From SAR202 cluster bacterium (GTDB taxonomy: Bacteria > Chloroflexota > Dehalococcoidia > Lucifugimonadales > OSU-TB39), in assembly GCA_009392195.1 (NCBI GenBank), contig VFGY01000016.1:1-64000 (forward strand): a DNA stretch of 64,000 nucleotides, written 5' to 3'. The stretch's first letter is position 1. Every line of letters begins with the position of its first letter. Position numbers and translations under genes: made by a program. The notes under the pieces are model-generated. The model had not been told where the DNA came from. It did not search any database and worked only from the letters and a program-made list of their open reading frames with translations. Positions 45,410 through 55,184 of this stretch are shown one piece after another.

Positions 45410-45609
45410 AACGCACCACTTTTTACAAGTATAAGAAAAGTTTAAACTCTATTTCACTATCGGTCAATTAGAATGGGGTTATTAGTTTTTTAATGTACTC
45501 AAATAAAAAGTCTTACCAGTTTGGTATGTTTATGAATTAACTGTAGTAGGGTAAGTTGAAAGGTGAAAAATAACCATTTCCAATAAGTCCAATTGCAAAT
45601 CGAAAGTTG

Positions 45610-46773
45610 CTAAATTAACTTTTGATGTTTGTTTTTGAAGACCTTAGATCCAATTTTCATATACCTTAATGCTTGTTCGGTAGCGGATGATATTAATTCA
45701 GGTGCGTTTTGAGAAGCTTCTTCTAGGGTCATAGGCTTTGATGTTATTGGGGATGCTGCGTCTATACCATGTTCGTGAACTACTGAAAAATTTTCGCCAA
45801 GTGAGCCAGATATTGCAATTACTGGTATACCTAAATTTTTAGCGCGCCTCGCTACACCTATTGGCGCTTTATTATAAATGGTTTGGAAATCTAATTGGCC
45901 TTCTCCAGTAATAACTAAATCAGTATCAACTAGGGCTTTGTTTAAATCAACATAGTCGAGGACTATGTCGACTCCCTTGCGTAATTTGCCATTTAAAAAG
46001 GCAATTAACCCCCCGCCAAGGCCGCCAGCAGCTCCGGATCCTTGTACTTTATCTATTTTTATTCCTAGATTTTTTTCAACAACATTGGCGAAATTTGTTA
46101 ATGCTTGGTCTAGCGTATTTACCATTTCAGGTGTAGCTCCTTTCTGCGGGCCGTAAATAGCAGATGCTCCTTCAGGACCTGTAAGAGGATTATTTACATC
46201 ACAGGCAATTGAGAAATTACTTTCATTTATTCGAGTATCTATACCGTCGATGTTGATCGTGTTTAATTTTGACAAAGATTCACCGCCAAAGGGCAGTTCA
46301 TTTCCTTTTGAATCAAGCAATTTAACTCCTAATGCTTGTGCCATTCCAGCTCCAGCATCATTGGTCGCACTTCCTCCTATGCCTATTATAAAATCCCTAT
46401 ATCCTTTATTCAGGGCATCTAATATAACTTCTCCTAAACCATAAGTAGTTGAGTTAAGAGGGTCTAATTTATCCGTTGATACTAGTGCAAGTCCTGAACT
46501 CCTTGCCATTTCAAGTATTGCTGTATTATTGCCTAGTGCTCCCCAAGCAGAATCTTGTTGGTCTCCTAAAGGACCGGTGACTTTAACTGAGTTAATCTTG
46601 CCTTGGCTGGATTCAACTAATGTTTCAAGGGTGCCATCACCACCGTCTGCTACAGGAATCAATATATTTGTTGAATTTTCAATGACATTTTCAATTCCCT
46701 TTATCATTGAGTTTCCAACTTCTGTTGCGGATAAACTCCCTTTAAAAGCTTGAGGTGCTACTACGATTTTCAT
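45610..46773 (-). CDS. glxK: Glycerate kinase, type 1
   Basis: A 387-residue GlxK/GarK-family kinase phosphorylating glycerate, usually to 2-phosphoglycerate. It has MKIVVAPQAFKGSLSATEV, PVADGGDGTLETLV, GIGGSATNDAGAGMAQALG and VITGEGQLDFQT. Start ATG 46773 gives the family N-terminus with an AGGT about 10 bases upstream; 46815 would add 14 residues. It is divergent from the M20 gene. Glycerate could come from hydroxypyruvate via the reductase at 16.6 kb. Confidence 0.93.
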   Translation of the reverse strand: MKIVVAPQAFKGSLSATEVGNSMIKGIENVIENSTNILIPVADGGDGTLETLVESSQGKINSVKVTGPLGDQQDSAWGALGNNTAILEMARSSGLALVSTDKLDPLNSTTYGLGEVILDALNKGYRDFIIGIGGSATNDAGAGMAQALGVKLLDSKGNELPFGGESLSKLNTINIDGIDTRINESNFSIACDVNNPLTGPEGASAIYGPQKGATPEMVNTLDQALTNFANVVEKNLGIKIDKVQGSGAAGGLGGGLIAFLNGKLRKGVDIVLDYVDLNKALVDTDLVITGEGQLDFQTIYNKAPIGVARRAKNLGIPVIAISGSLGENFSVVHEHGIDAASPITSKPMTLEEASQNAPELISSATEQALRYMKIGSKVFKNKHQKLI

Positions 46774-46891
46774 ATATAATTTACCTGTATCATGTAAGTT
46801 GATTAGATTATACAATATAGTAATATGTGAAAATACCCGATGGAATATAGCATAGATTATTTTCCAGACGGGATTTAAGGGACATTAATCA

Positions 46892-48238
46892 ATGGGTGGA
46901 AATGTGAAAGAACTTCAAGAATTAAAAACATCGATTATTGAAAGCATAGATCGTAAATCTATTGATGCCATCAATATAGCAAAGCAGGTATTGAAAAATC
47001 CAGAACCAGGTTTTAGGGAATATAAAACTAGCCAAATAGTCAAAAATGAATTTGAAAAACTAGGGTTAAATTATGAGGCAGATATAGCATTAACTGGAGT
47101 AAAGGCGAAATTAACAACTGGTAAATCAGGGCCAAATATTGCTGTTATAGGAGAATTAGATTCTTTAATCGTAAAAGGTCACGAATTTGCCGATCCAGAA
47201 ACACTTGCGGCACATGCTTGTGGTCATCATTGCCAAATTGCCATGATGCTAGCTGTTGCGAGTTGTTTTTCATCTTCAGATATATTGGAATCGTTGAGTG
47301 GATCGTTAACTTTCATAGCAGTACCTGCAGAAGAATATATAGAAATAGAATTTAGAAACGACTTGATGAAAGCCGGTAAATTAGAATTTTTGGGAGGTAA
47401 ACCTGAATTTGTGAGGTTGGGAGCTTTGGATGATGTAGATATAGCAATGATGACGCATACAGATGCTAGAGATTCCATGGGAGGTGATATAGGGGTAGCG
47501 CCTACAAATAATGGTATGCTGGCTAAATTAATATCATATGTTGGATTAGCCGCTCATGCAGGAGGATCTCCTCATACAGGTATTAATGCTTTAAATGCAG
47601 CTACAATTGCACTTTCGGCAATTCATGCACAAAGAGAAACTTTTCAAGAAGAGGATAGTATAAGGATTCATCCTATTATTACTAGAGGAGGATTAGCTGT
47701 AAGTTCAGTTCCATCCGATGTTAGAATTGAAACTTTTGTTAGAGGAAGTAATGTAGAAGCGATAATTGATGCAAGTGCAAAAGTAGACAGAGCGCTAAAG
47801 GCAGGAGCATTAGCAGTTGGGGCTGATGTTAATATTGTTACTCTTCCTGGTTATTTACCAATAGTAACAGATAATAATCTTGAAAATATTTATATTGAAA
47901 ATGCAAAAAGATTAGTGGGTTCAAATAAGGTTGTTAAGATGAAACACAGAACTGGTTCAACAGACATGGGTGATTTAAGCCAGATAATGCCAGTGATACA
48001 TCCGTATGTTGGTGCTGCTAGTGGGGTGGCTCATGGGCCCCATTATCTAATTGAGGATTACGAATTAGGAGTCGTCACTGGGGCCAAAGCAATGGCTTTA
48101 ACAATAGCTGATTTAATGATTTCAAATGGGGGTAAAGCCGAGAGTGTAATCGATGATCATAAAAATCTGATGACCAAATCCCAATATTTGAAATTCCTAC
48201 GTTCTAATTTCAAAGATGAATATTTCTCATATAAATAA
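46892..48238 (+). CDS. M20-family amidohydrolase
   Basis: A 448-residue zinc peptidase-like amidohydrolase of the M20D type. Metal ligands lie in HACGHHCQIAM (Cys-His), VPAEEYIE (Glu-Glu), MMTHTDARD (His) and GVAHGPHYLIED (His). The lid domain has GLAAHAGGSPHTGINALNAA. M20D enzymes cleave N-acyl amino acids or aminobenzoyl-glutamate; which here is unknown. It has no signal peptide and converges on the M1 gene with 3 bases between. Confidence 0.88.
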   Translation: MGGNVKELQELKTSIIESIDRKSIDAINIAKQVLKNPEPGFREYKTSQIVKNEFEKLGLNYEADIALTGVKAKLTTGKSGPNIAVIGELDSLIVKGHEFADPETLAAHACGHHCQIAMMLAVASCFSSSDILESLSGSLTFIAVPAEEYIEIEFRNDLMKAGKLEFLGGKPEFVRLGALDDVDIAMMTHTDARDSMGGDIGVAPTNNGMLAKLISYVGLAAHAGGSPHTGINALNAATIALSAIHAQRETFQEEDSIRIHPIITRGGLAVSSVPSDVRIETFVRGSNVEAIIDASAKVDRALKAGALAVGADVNIVTLPGYLPIVTDNNLENIYIENAKRLVGSNKVVKMKHRTGSTDMGDLSQIMPVIHPYVGAASGVAHGPHYLIEDYELGVVTGAKAMALTIADLMISNGGKAESVIDDHKNLMTKSQYLKFLRSNFKDEYFSYK

Positions 48239-48241
48239 ACT

Positions 48242-50860
48242 TTAAGATTTAACTCGATTATTTAGCCACTCACCTATATCCTGAGAATTTTTATTCATCC
48301 ATGCGATATTGATTTTTATGTTTTCTATAGTTTGATTGATACTTCTATTAGCAGAGGGAGTTGGATTTGAATTGTAGAAAGATTCTACATCCTTAAGATG
48401 TTCAACAGATTTGAAGTTTGCTGGAGTTCCCACTAATCTCATAAGACTGAATCCACCGTCTCCATACCTTCTGTTGAATTCTATCCAATTGTTTTTCAAA
48501 AATTCCCATGCTAATTCTTCTCCTGACGGATTGTTGCCTATACCTACTACTATACCTATAGTGTTATGGTATCGGATTTCATCTGAAAGTGATTTTTCTA
48601 ATAATTGTTGTAATAAAAGTTTGTCAGTAAAACATGTCATCGACCGTAATATTCGAACTCTTTCCTCTTCAAGTTCACTGTCTTTTTGAAGGTTCCAAAG
48701 TTTGTCGAAAATCTCTTGATCTCCAGCTTTTGCAACCAAACTGTATACAGTACTTTTTATATTTGGATCGATAATTTTTCCGGAAGTACAATATTCTTTG
48801 AATATTTCTTTTGCTTTGGAGATAGTATTTGAATCCCCATTGTCTCCCAAAGTGTTTAATACAGTAGTACGCAATATCATATCTAGGTGTTTGTCTGAGG
48901 AACTAGGTGTCCAATTTATTGTTGGTTTAATTGAATCTAATAAACTAACAATAAATTTCTGTAATGATTTTGTATTCGTAGTGTTCGATAGTTGGTGTCC
49001 AATAGATTTTAAATTCGCACATAAATCCTGCCACACTATGGCATTAGTCTCATTTGTATAAGCTAAGCAAATGTCCAAAAAATTTGTAATAGGTATTAAT
49101 CCTGACTTTGATAATGCAAAAGCATCGTTTTGCAACCCTACTCTATCGGCAGGCGGAAGAAGTTTTTGTGAGATTGCGAAGCTGAGGGATTCCCAATTGT
49201 CATCATTGTAATTAACTCTGAAAAAGCCAGTTTGCAGAGGGTTAATCTTCACCCAATTATGGGATGGATCTATCGCCTTTATATTTTGTTCTATCGTAAT
49301 TGACGCATGTTTTTTGTCAAAAGAAGTTCTTGTTTCTTGAGAAGATAGTGGAGTTTGTATGTTTAATGGGATATGCCATATTTGGTTCATATTAGTTTTT
49401 TCTTCGACAATATTTGAAAATAGAAATTGTTGTTGCTTAACTTCTATATTTATTTCCTCATCCGGTTTTAATTCAATGTTTGCATTAATCCATGGATATC
49501 CAGTTTGGTTGGTCCAGCTATCCATTATTTGTGAAATTGGTTTACCTGATGCTTCAGAAAGAGCAATCCATAAGTCTTTAGTAGTTGCATTACCAAAAGA
49601 ATTTTTCATTAAGTAGCTAGAAATGCCTTTACGGAAAATTTCAGTTCCGATAAAGGATTCAATCATCCTTAATAGAGAAGCCCCTTTACTATAACTGATA
49701 GCGTCAAATAGTTGTCCTATTTCTCCTGGGTTATTAACCTCTTGTTCTATAGGATGAGAGTTTTCTAAACCATCTAAATTAAAAGCTTCATGAGTATCGT
49801 ATGTTATAAATTGATTCCATACTTCCCAGTCTGGAAAAAGATTGTCTACTGCTTTATCTCCCATCCATGATGCAAAACTTTCGTTAAGCCAAAGATCGTT
49901 CCACCAATTCATTGTGACTAAGTCTCCAAACCACATGTGAGCCATTTCGTGGGATATAATACTGGCTACATTTTGTTTAGTCATGGATGAACTCTTATTA
50001 GGGTCAACCAATAGTGCATTTTCTCTGTAGGTTATCGCACCCCAGTTTTCCATAGCTCCTGCTGCGAAATCTGGTATTGCGATGTGGTCGAGTTTAGGTA
50101 GTGGGTAAGGGATAGAGAAATATTCATTGAAATATTTTAGAAGGTTACAAGAAACGTCTAAGGCAAATGTTCCAAGTGATTCTTTATCTTTAGTCGTCCA
50201 AATTCTCATCAATGTGCCATCAGGAGTCATCCTTTCTATACAGCTTAATTCGCCGATGATGAAAGCGAGTAAGTAAGTAGACATTATTGGAGTTTCCGCG
50301 AATTCAATTATCTTTTTTTCACCAATTGGAGTGGTAGATAATATTGGCATGTTAGATATGGCTTGTAGGTGTGTGGGTATTATTAGCCGTAATTTGAAGT
50401 TTGATTTGAATTTGGGTTCATCCCAACAAGGGATAGCTTTTCTTGCATCAGTAGGTTCAAATTGAGTTGTTGCAAGATGTTTAGTTTTCCCGCTAGAATC
50501 CTTATATTGACTTCGATAAAAGCCACGCAATTTATCATTCAAAGTTCCAGTGTAGGAGATAAATAAAATATAATCTCCTATGGGAATTTTATTTTCAAAT
50601 TTAAAAAAAACTGATTCCGATTTTTTTTCTTCCGATATAGATTTTGGAATAAACACTTTGCCATGTTTTGAAGATAATTGGCATGAATTTATGTTTAATT
50701 CAGATGAATTTAGGATTATGGTATCGGTTTCCTTTAGTATTTGTATATCTATAGAAATATTGCCTGAAAAAACAAATTGGTTTAAATCAGGCTCAATTGT
50801 TATATCGTATTTTTTTGGACTTATATAATCTGGAAGTAGTCCCATATTAGGATTTGGCAT
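48242..50860 (-). CDS. M1-family aminopeptidase
   Basis: An 872-residue zinc aminopeptidase: the GAMEN exopeptidase motif (FAAGAMENWGAITY), HEMAHMWFGD (zinc HExxH) and the downstream WLNESFASW Glu. The C-terminal ERAP1-like domain is complete. No signal peptide; it is probably cytoplasmic. AAAGGAG precedes the ATG. It follows gmk on the minus strand. Confidence 0.95.
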   Translation of the reverse strand: MPNPNMGLLPDYISPKKYDITIEPDLNQFVFSGNISIDIQILKETDTIILNSSELNINSCQLSSKHGKVFIPKSISEEKKSESVFFKFENKIPIGDYILFISYTGTLNDKLRGFYRSQYKDSSGKTKHLATTQFEPTDARKAIPCWDEPKFKSNFKLRLIIPTHLQAISNMPILSTTPIGEKKIIEFAETPIMSTYLLAFIIGELSCIERMTPDGTLMRIWTTKDKESLGTFALDVSCNLLKYFNEYFSIPYPLPKLDHIAIPDFAAGAMENWGAITYRENALLVDPNKSSSMTKQNVASIISHEMAHMWFGDLVTMNWWNDLWLNESFASWMGDKAVDNLFPDWEVWNQFITYDTHEAFNLDGLENSHPIEQEVNNPGEIGQLFDAISYSKGASLLRMIESFIGTEIFRKGISSYLMKNSFGNATTKDLWIALSEASGKPISQIMDSWTNQTGYPWINANIELKPDEEINIEVKQQQFLFSNIVEEKTNMNQIWHIPLNIQTPLSSQETRTSFDKKHASITIEQNIKAIDPSHNWVKINPLQTGFFRVNYNDDNWESLSFAISQKLLPPADRVGLQNDAFALSKSGLIPITNFLDICLAYTNETNAIVWQDLCANLKSIGHQLSNTTNTKSLQKFIVSLLDSIKPTINWTPSSSDKHLDMILRTTVLNTLGDNGDSNTISKAKEIFKEYCTSGKIIDPNIKSTVYSLVAKAGDQEIFDKLWNLQKDSELEEERVRILRSMTCFTDKLLLQQLLEKSLSDEIRYHNTIGIVVGIGNNPSGEELAWEFLKNNWIEFNRRYGDGGFSLMRLVGTPANFKSVEHLKDVESFYNSNPTPSANRSINQTIENIKINIAWMNKNSQDIGEWLNNRVKS

Positions 50861-50884
50861 TAACGACTCCTTTCTGTAAAATGT

Positions 50885-51478
50885 TCAGCGATTAGAGATA
50901 ATGTCGTTGATTTTTTGAAGGGTTTGTTCTATTTTCCCTTCAGGGTTATTAACAACATGATCAAATTCATTTTTAGATTCTATTTCCAATAGAGCTGTTT
51001 CCATTCGCAGTCTAAATGATTCTTTTGATTCACTCATTCGGGCACTAAGATGTTCCGCAAGCTTTGATATGTCAGGCGGGGTTATGAATATAGTTATTAC
51101 TTCATTGATGATGTTTTTAATAGTTTTAGCACCTTGAATATCAGCTTTTATAATTACGTTTTTGTTTTGTGATAATGCTAGATGTACTTGATTTTTCGGA
51201 ACTCCGTAATTGTTGTTATATACTCTAGCCCATTCCAAAAAATCATTTGAGTCAATCATTTGTTGGAATTTTTTATTGCTTACGAAAAAATAATCTTTTC
51301 CATTTATTTCGTTAGTTCTTTGCTTTCTTGTTGTTACTGTAACTACATAATGGTTTGAAGTATAGATTTTTTTCATTCGATTCAAAATTGTATCTTTTCC
51401 AACTCCTGAAGGACCAGAGATAACAAATATTTTTGGAGTTTGTATTGGGTTTTTTGTCTCATGTATCTTATTATTCAT
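50885..51478 (-). CDS. gmk: Guanylate kinase
   Basis: A 197-residue enzyme phosphorylating GMP. The P-loop is VISGPSGVGKDTIL, with Asp after the Lys where Thr/Ser is common, and TTRKQRTNEINGKDYFF is the GMP-binding block. It shares the minus strand with aroA (1 base after) and the M1 gene. Confidence 0.95.
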   Translation of the reverse strand: MNNKIHETKNPIQTPKIFVISGPSGVGKDTILNRMKKIYTSNHYVVTVTTRKQRTNEINGKDYFFVSNKKFQQMIDSNDFLEWARVYNNNYGVPKNQVHLALSQNKNVIIKADIQGAKTIKNIINEVITIFITPPDISKLAEHLSARMSESKESFRLRMETALLEIESKNEFDHVVNNPEGKIEQTLQKINDIISNR

Positions 51479-51479
51479 T

Positions 51480-52778
51480 TTATGATATAAGTATATCTAG
51501 TGTATCGCGGAATTTTGGATATGAAACATCTACTGATTCAAAATTATTAATAGTGGTGACTCCCTTTCCTATTAGTCCTGAGATAGCTGCTAACATTGCT
51601 ATCCTATGGTCATTCAGCGAATCACATTCATTCCCATATAGTTGGTTAGATCCGTTGATGATCATTCCATCTTCGGTAGCACTGATGTCAGAACCTAAAG
51701 TACGCAAAGTATCAACTGTGGAAGTGATACGATCAGATTCCTTGTATTTTAATTCCTTAGCGTCTTTAATTATAGTTTTCCCTGATGCACAACTTCCGGC
51801 TAAAGCAAGGATAGGGATTTCATCAATGATTTCGGGTATTACTTTTCCTTGTATGGTGACACCCTTAAGCTGACTTGATTTTACTTGAATATCAGCAATA
51901 GGTTCAATCATTTCTTCTTGTAAATTGATTATTTTTATATTTGCGCCCATTGACTGCAATACATCAATAATTTTACTGCGAGATGGATTGATACCGACAT
52001 TTTTTATCAATATATTTGCATTTTTGTGACAAATTCCTGCAACCAACCAGAATGCAGCTGCACTGATATCTCCGGGTATTAGAATATCTTTTGCTTGCAA
52101 AGTTGATGAATTAATGGATATGTTGGCCTCATTAATTTCGATGTTTGCTCCCATGAACTTCAACATTCTTTCAGTATGGTCTCTTGAAGGTTTCAAATTA
52201 TATAGTTCTGTTTCGCCTTGGGCAAATAATCCTGCTATCAGTAAACAAGATTTGACTTGGGCACTGGCTACTTCAGGCGAATATTTGATTCCTTTTAAAT
52301 TACCTCCATCAATTGATATAGGAGGAACAGTGTTGTTTTTTGATCCATAGATTTGAGCTCCCATTTTTGAAAGAGGTTCTATGATCCTTTTCATAGGTCT
52401 GTTGCGAAGCGATGAATCTCCGTCAATAACTGATGCAAAAGGTTGTCCTGATAATAAACCTGCAAGTAACCTCATGGTAGTGCCGCTATTTTCTGCATCT
52501 AAAGCCACTTTAGGTTTTGTGAGACTGTTTAAACCGTTGCCAATTATATAGATTAATTCTTGATTAGTGTCAGGATCAATTTCTTTTTTTAAATTTACCC
52601 CAAGATGTTGCAGGCAATTGAACATTGATAAAGCATCACTACCAGTGTTGTGATTACTGATAGTAGAATTTCCTATAGCAATTGAATTTAAAAGCATTGC
52701 CCGTTGGGTGATTGATTTATCTCCAGGCAGGCTTATGACGCCTTCTAATTTATTTGCATTCGAGACTTTAAATTGCAT
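51480..52778 (-). CDS. aroA: 3-phosphoshikimate 1-carboxyvinyltransferase (EPSP synthase)
   Basis: A 432-residue shikimate-pathway enzyme. LPGDKSITQRAMLLNSIA, DAENSGTTMRLLAGLL, SSLRNRPMKRIIEPL, SAQVKSCLLIAGLFA and KESDRI are all present. Length is normal. Other aro genes are not in the window. Confidence 0.96.
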   Translation of the reverse strand: MQFKVSNANKLEGVISLPGDKSITQRAMLLNSIAIGNSTISNHNTGSDALSMFNCLQHLGVNLKKEIDPDTNQELIYIIGNGLNSLTKPKVALDAENSGTTMRLLAGLLSGQPFASVIDGDSSLRNRPMKRIIEPLSKMGAQIYGSKNNTVPPISIDGGNLKGIKYSPEVASAQVKSCLLIAGLFAQGETELYNLKPSRDHTERMLKFMGANIEINEANISINSSTLQAKDILIPGDISAAAFWLVAGICHKNANILIKNVGINPSRSKIIDVLQSMGANIKIINLQEEMIEPIADIQVKSSQLKGVTIQGKVIPEIIDEIPILALAGSCASGKTIIKDAKELKYKESDRITSTVDTLRTLGSDISATEDGMIINGSNQLYGNECDSLNDHRIAMLAAISGLIGKGVTTINNFESVDVSYPKFRDTLDILIS

Positions 52779-52916
52779 CTATGTTCTCAGATTAAGATAT
52801 TGGGTCAATTATGAAAAACAATAGTTAAGAAAACTATAATATCGTTTCTGAAGTTAGTATTATTGGCATCACTAATACTGGATTTTGTATTTGAATAAAA
52901 TTATAGGACTGGGTGA

Positions 52917-53402
52917 TTAATGTCCACCACATGCACATCCACCACCGCCACCATGTCCTCCACATCCGCCACCACCACCACCATGTCCTCCACATCCACC
53001 ACCACCACCACCACATGCACATCCACCACCGCCACCATGTCCACCACATCCGCCTCCGCCACCGCATCCGCCTCCACCACCGCCACATCCACATCCAGAT
53101 TGTGCATTTGGATTTGTGATAACAAATCCACTACGGTGTAGGCCGTCAACATAATCTATTTCAGAACCATCTAGTAATGGTGCACTATTTTCATCAACTA
53201 ATATTGTTAAATCTTTAAATTGCATAACTAAATCGGTTTTATCTGGTTCTTTGTCTATACCCATTTGATACTGGAAATCGCCATTGCCGTCATCAGTAGC
53301 TATCAACCGAAGTAAGGTCCCATTATCTGTTTGTTCAGATACTGCCTTTGTCATTTCTTCGATTGCTTTATCTGTAACTTGAATTAAAGAAGAATTAACC
53401 AT
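52917..53402 (-). CDS. A-type Fe-S carrier (IscA/HesB-like) with Gly/Cys/His tail
   Basis: A 161-residue protein. Residues 1 to about 100 form a HesB/IscA fold (LIQVTDKAIEEMTKAVSEQ, LRLIATDDGNGDFQYQMG, ILVDENSAPLLDGSEIDYVD, GFVITNPNAQSGCGC). Instead of ending there, about 60 residues follow made only of Gly, Cys, His and Ala: ten Cys and four His spaced by runs of five or six Gly. This is coded by a duplicated 84-base unit. The first Cys of canonical A-type carriers (before the fold end) is not evident. It may store or transfer iron or another metal. The start has AGAGGTG upstream. Confidence 0.75.
   Translation of the reverse strand: MVNSSLIQVTDKAIEEMTKAVSEQTDNGTLLRLIATDDGNGDFQYQMGIDKEPDKTDLVMQFKDLTILVDENSAPLLDGSEIDYVDGLHRSGFVITNPNAQSGCGCGGGGGGCGGGGGCGGHGGGGGCACGGGGGGCGGHGGGGGGCGGHGGGGGCACGGH
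52920..53096. repeat. Imperfect tandem repeat coding the Gly/Cys/His tail
   Basis: C/A-rich plus-strand repeats of CCACCA and ATGTCC type. An 84-base unit (28 residues) starting at ATGCACATCC (52931) recurs from 53015, with a few point differences. The unit suggests expansion by slippage or unequal exchange. It also generates spurious open frames on both strands. Confidence 0.8.
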
Positions 53403-53591
53403 TAAAACACCTCTTAGTTGTTTACGTGATACTTTGTATCGTGCTTCAGAATAATTTATATATTAGAATACCAGATTCAAGAGTAAAAATTAAATCATTT
53501 CAAGGTCAATTTGTACCAAGGTGATGGGTTTGACAAAAAATCAAATGGGTCTTGAAGGCGAACAAATATCATTAGATGTATTCTTAATTTG

Positions 53592-53621
53592 TTGACCTAA
53601 TATATTATAAATGAGTATAAT
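53592..53621 (+). promoter_or_regulatory. Promoter of the 5S rRNA gene
   Basis: TTGACC (53592-53597) and TATAAT (53616-53621) with 18 bases between. Start near 53629 would give a short leader before the 5S gene. Confidence 0.75.
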
Positions 53622-53634
53622 TGAATAATAATTT

Positions 53635-53754
53635 CCTCTGGTGGCTGTTGCGAAGTGGAACCACCCGTTACCATCTCGAACACGGAAGTGAAACGCCTCA
53701 GCGCTCACGATACTGCATTCGCGAGGATGTGGGAAAATAGGTCGCTGCCAGAGG
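53635..53754 (+). rRNA. rrf: 5S ribosomal RNA, standing alone
   Basis: 120 bases closed by CCTCTGG/CCAGAGG, with the universal GAACACGGAAGTGAAACG (53678-53695) and the expected loop regions. A run of T follows directly, so the terminal stem may help end transcription. No 16S, 23S or tRNA gene is next to it; it has its own promoter. Confidence 0.97.
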
Positions 53755-53940
53755 TTTTTGATTTATTGATGAACCGCCTGAATAGAAGATGGAATTATAC
53801 TCGATAGTTTTAGAGCAGATTGTTTATTTGTTACTTTAAGCTAATTGGACTTTTAGCCACTTTTGATTATTTTAAATCTTTACACCCAAACATCTGTGAC
53901 CATATAATTCATTTGTATTTGGTTAATCGATTCTTACAGT

Positions 53941-55131
53941 ATGGAGATTTATTTGACTAATTTTGATTCCAACCAAGATAACATCATGGACATGGGTGAA
54001 TTATTAGATAGTGCTGATAATTTAAAGCCGTTAAAAAAAGGAGAAATTGCTCGTGGTATTGTTATGCGAGTTGATCCAAATGGTGTTTATCTTAGCTTTG
54101 GGGGCAAATCTGAAGGGCTTGTACCAATAGCTGAAATGAAATCAGCATCTCTAAATGTTGATGGCTCAGATATAGAAAACAGCTTGGATGTAGGTAAAGA
54201 GGTTGCAGTAATGGTGTTGTCTGACGAAAGGTCGGATGGATCTGTACTTTTATCAATAGATAAAGCCTTAGCTGAATCTGGTTGGGTAATCTTGAAAGAT
54301 GCTTTGAATTCGGGAGAGATTCTAGAAGGTGCCGTTGTTAATTTCAATAAAGGTGGCGTCATTGTAAACGTACATGGGGTAGATTGCTTCGTGCCTATTT
54401 CTCAGTTGGTTAATAAGAATCAGAATGTTGAATTTGATAAGATTGACAAAGATGAATCAGATATAAATAACAATGTAGAAATAAAACAGCATGGATTGGA
54501 AAAAGGTGACGTGATTTCCGTTAAAGTTATTGAAGCTGATCGTTCCACAAGCCGTTCGGTTTTATCTGAAAAATTGGCCTCGAAACAGATTCGAGAAGCG
54601 AATAAAACCAGAATAATAAATGATTTGGTTGAAGGTGAAAGTAGGCAAGGCATTGTCTCTGGGATTAGTAAATTTGGAGCTTTTGTTGATATTGGTGGTG
54701 TTGATGGATTAGTTCATATATCCGAATTATCTTGGTCTAATGTCAAATCTCCCTCTGAAATAGTGTCGGTCGGGGATGCAATAGAAGTATATTTATTGAA
54801 TATCGACAAAGAGAATTTAAGAATTGGATTGAGTATAAAAAGATTGTTGCCCAAGCCTTGGGACAATATAGGCAGCAAGTATAATGTGGGTGATTTAATT
54901 GATGTTACTGTAACTAATTTGGTGGAATTTGGAGCTTTTGCAAGGATTGAAGAATCAATTGAGGGTTTAATTCATATATCTGAATTAGGACATGATGTTG
55001 TTAAGCATCCAAAGGAAGTTGTAAAAGAGGGAGATGAGATAAAGGTAAAAATTGTTAGTATAGATGTTGATAAAGAAAGGATAGGTCTAAGTATAAAACA
55101 AGTTGAAGAATATTTTGGCACCGAGTTATAA
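53941..55131 (+). CDS. rpsA: Ribosomal protein S1-like protein with four S1 domains
   Basis: A 396-residue RNA-binding protein with four S1 repeats: EIARGIVMRVDPNGVYLSFG (about 36), GEILEGAVVNFNKGGVIVN, RQGIVSGISKFGAFVDIGG and VGDLIDVTVTNLVEFGAFAR. The third and fourth have the HISEL ending. Four-domain S1 homologues are typical outside the Proteobacteria and may help mRNA binding. The start is uncertain: ATG 53941 lacks a ribosome site, TTG 53953 has GGAG 6 bases upstream. Confidence 0.88.
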   Translation: MEIYLTNFDSNQDNIMDMGELLDSADNLKPLKKGEIARGIVMRVDPNGVYLSFGGKSEGLVPIAEMKSASLNVDGSDIENSLDVGKEVAVMVLSDERSDGSVLLSIDKALAESGWVILKDALNSGEILEGAVVNFNKGGVIVNVHGVDCFVPISQLVNKNQNVEFDKIDKDESDINNNVEIKQHGLEKGDVISVKVIEADRSTSRSVLSEKLASKQIREANKTRIINDLVEGESRQGIVSGISKFGAFVDIGGVDGLVHISELSWSNVKSPSEIVSVGDAIEVYLLNIDKENLRIGLSIKRLLPKPWDNIGSKYNVGDLIDVTVTNLVEFGAFARIEESIEGLIHISELGHDVVKHPKEVVKEGDEIKVKIVSIDVDKERIGLSIKQVEEYFGTEL

Positions 55132-55184
55132 AGAGATGAATTTGTATATAAAATTTGTTAATATCTTGGTTAAGGTGGTGGTAA

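Noticed and set aside
44823-45434. 203-codon open frame opposite the VWA-like gene
   Set aside because: It lies antisense to a real gene with a signal peptide, has no recognisable domain, and its codon pattern looks like a shadow frame.
52920-53096. CRISPR-like repetition
   Set aside because: Units are in frame, contiguous and without unique spacers; they code for the Gly/Cys/His tail.
52834-53152. Several Trp/Met-rich, Val/Asp-rich and His-rich frames around the Gly/Cys/His repeat
   Set aside because: They are other-frame readings of the low-complexity repeat that codes for the A-type carrier tail.
53497-53555. Loose inverted repeat (TTCAAG...CTTGAA, arms about 15 with mismatches) before the 5S gene
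   Set aside because: Long loop and three mismatches; no promoter or terminator tied to it.
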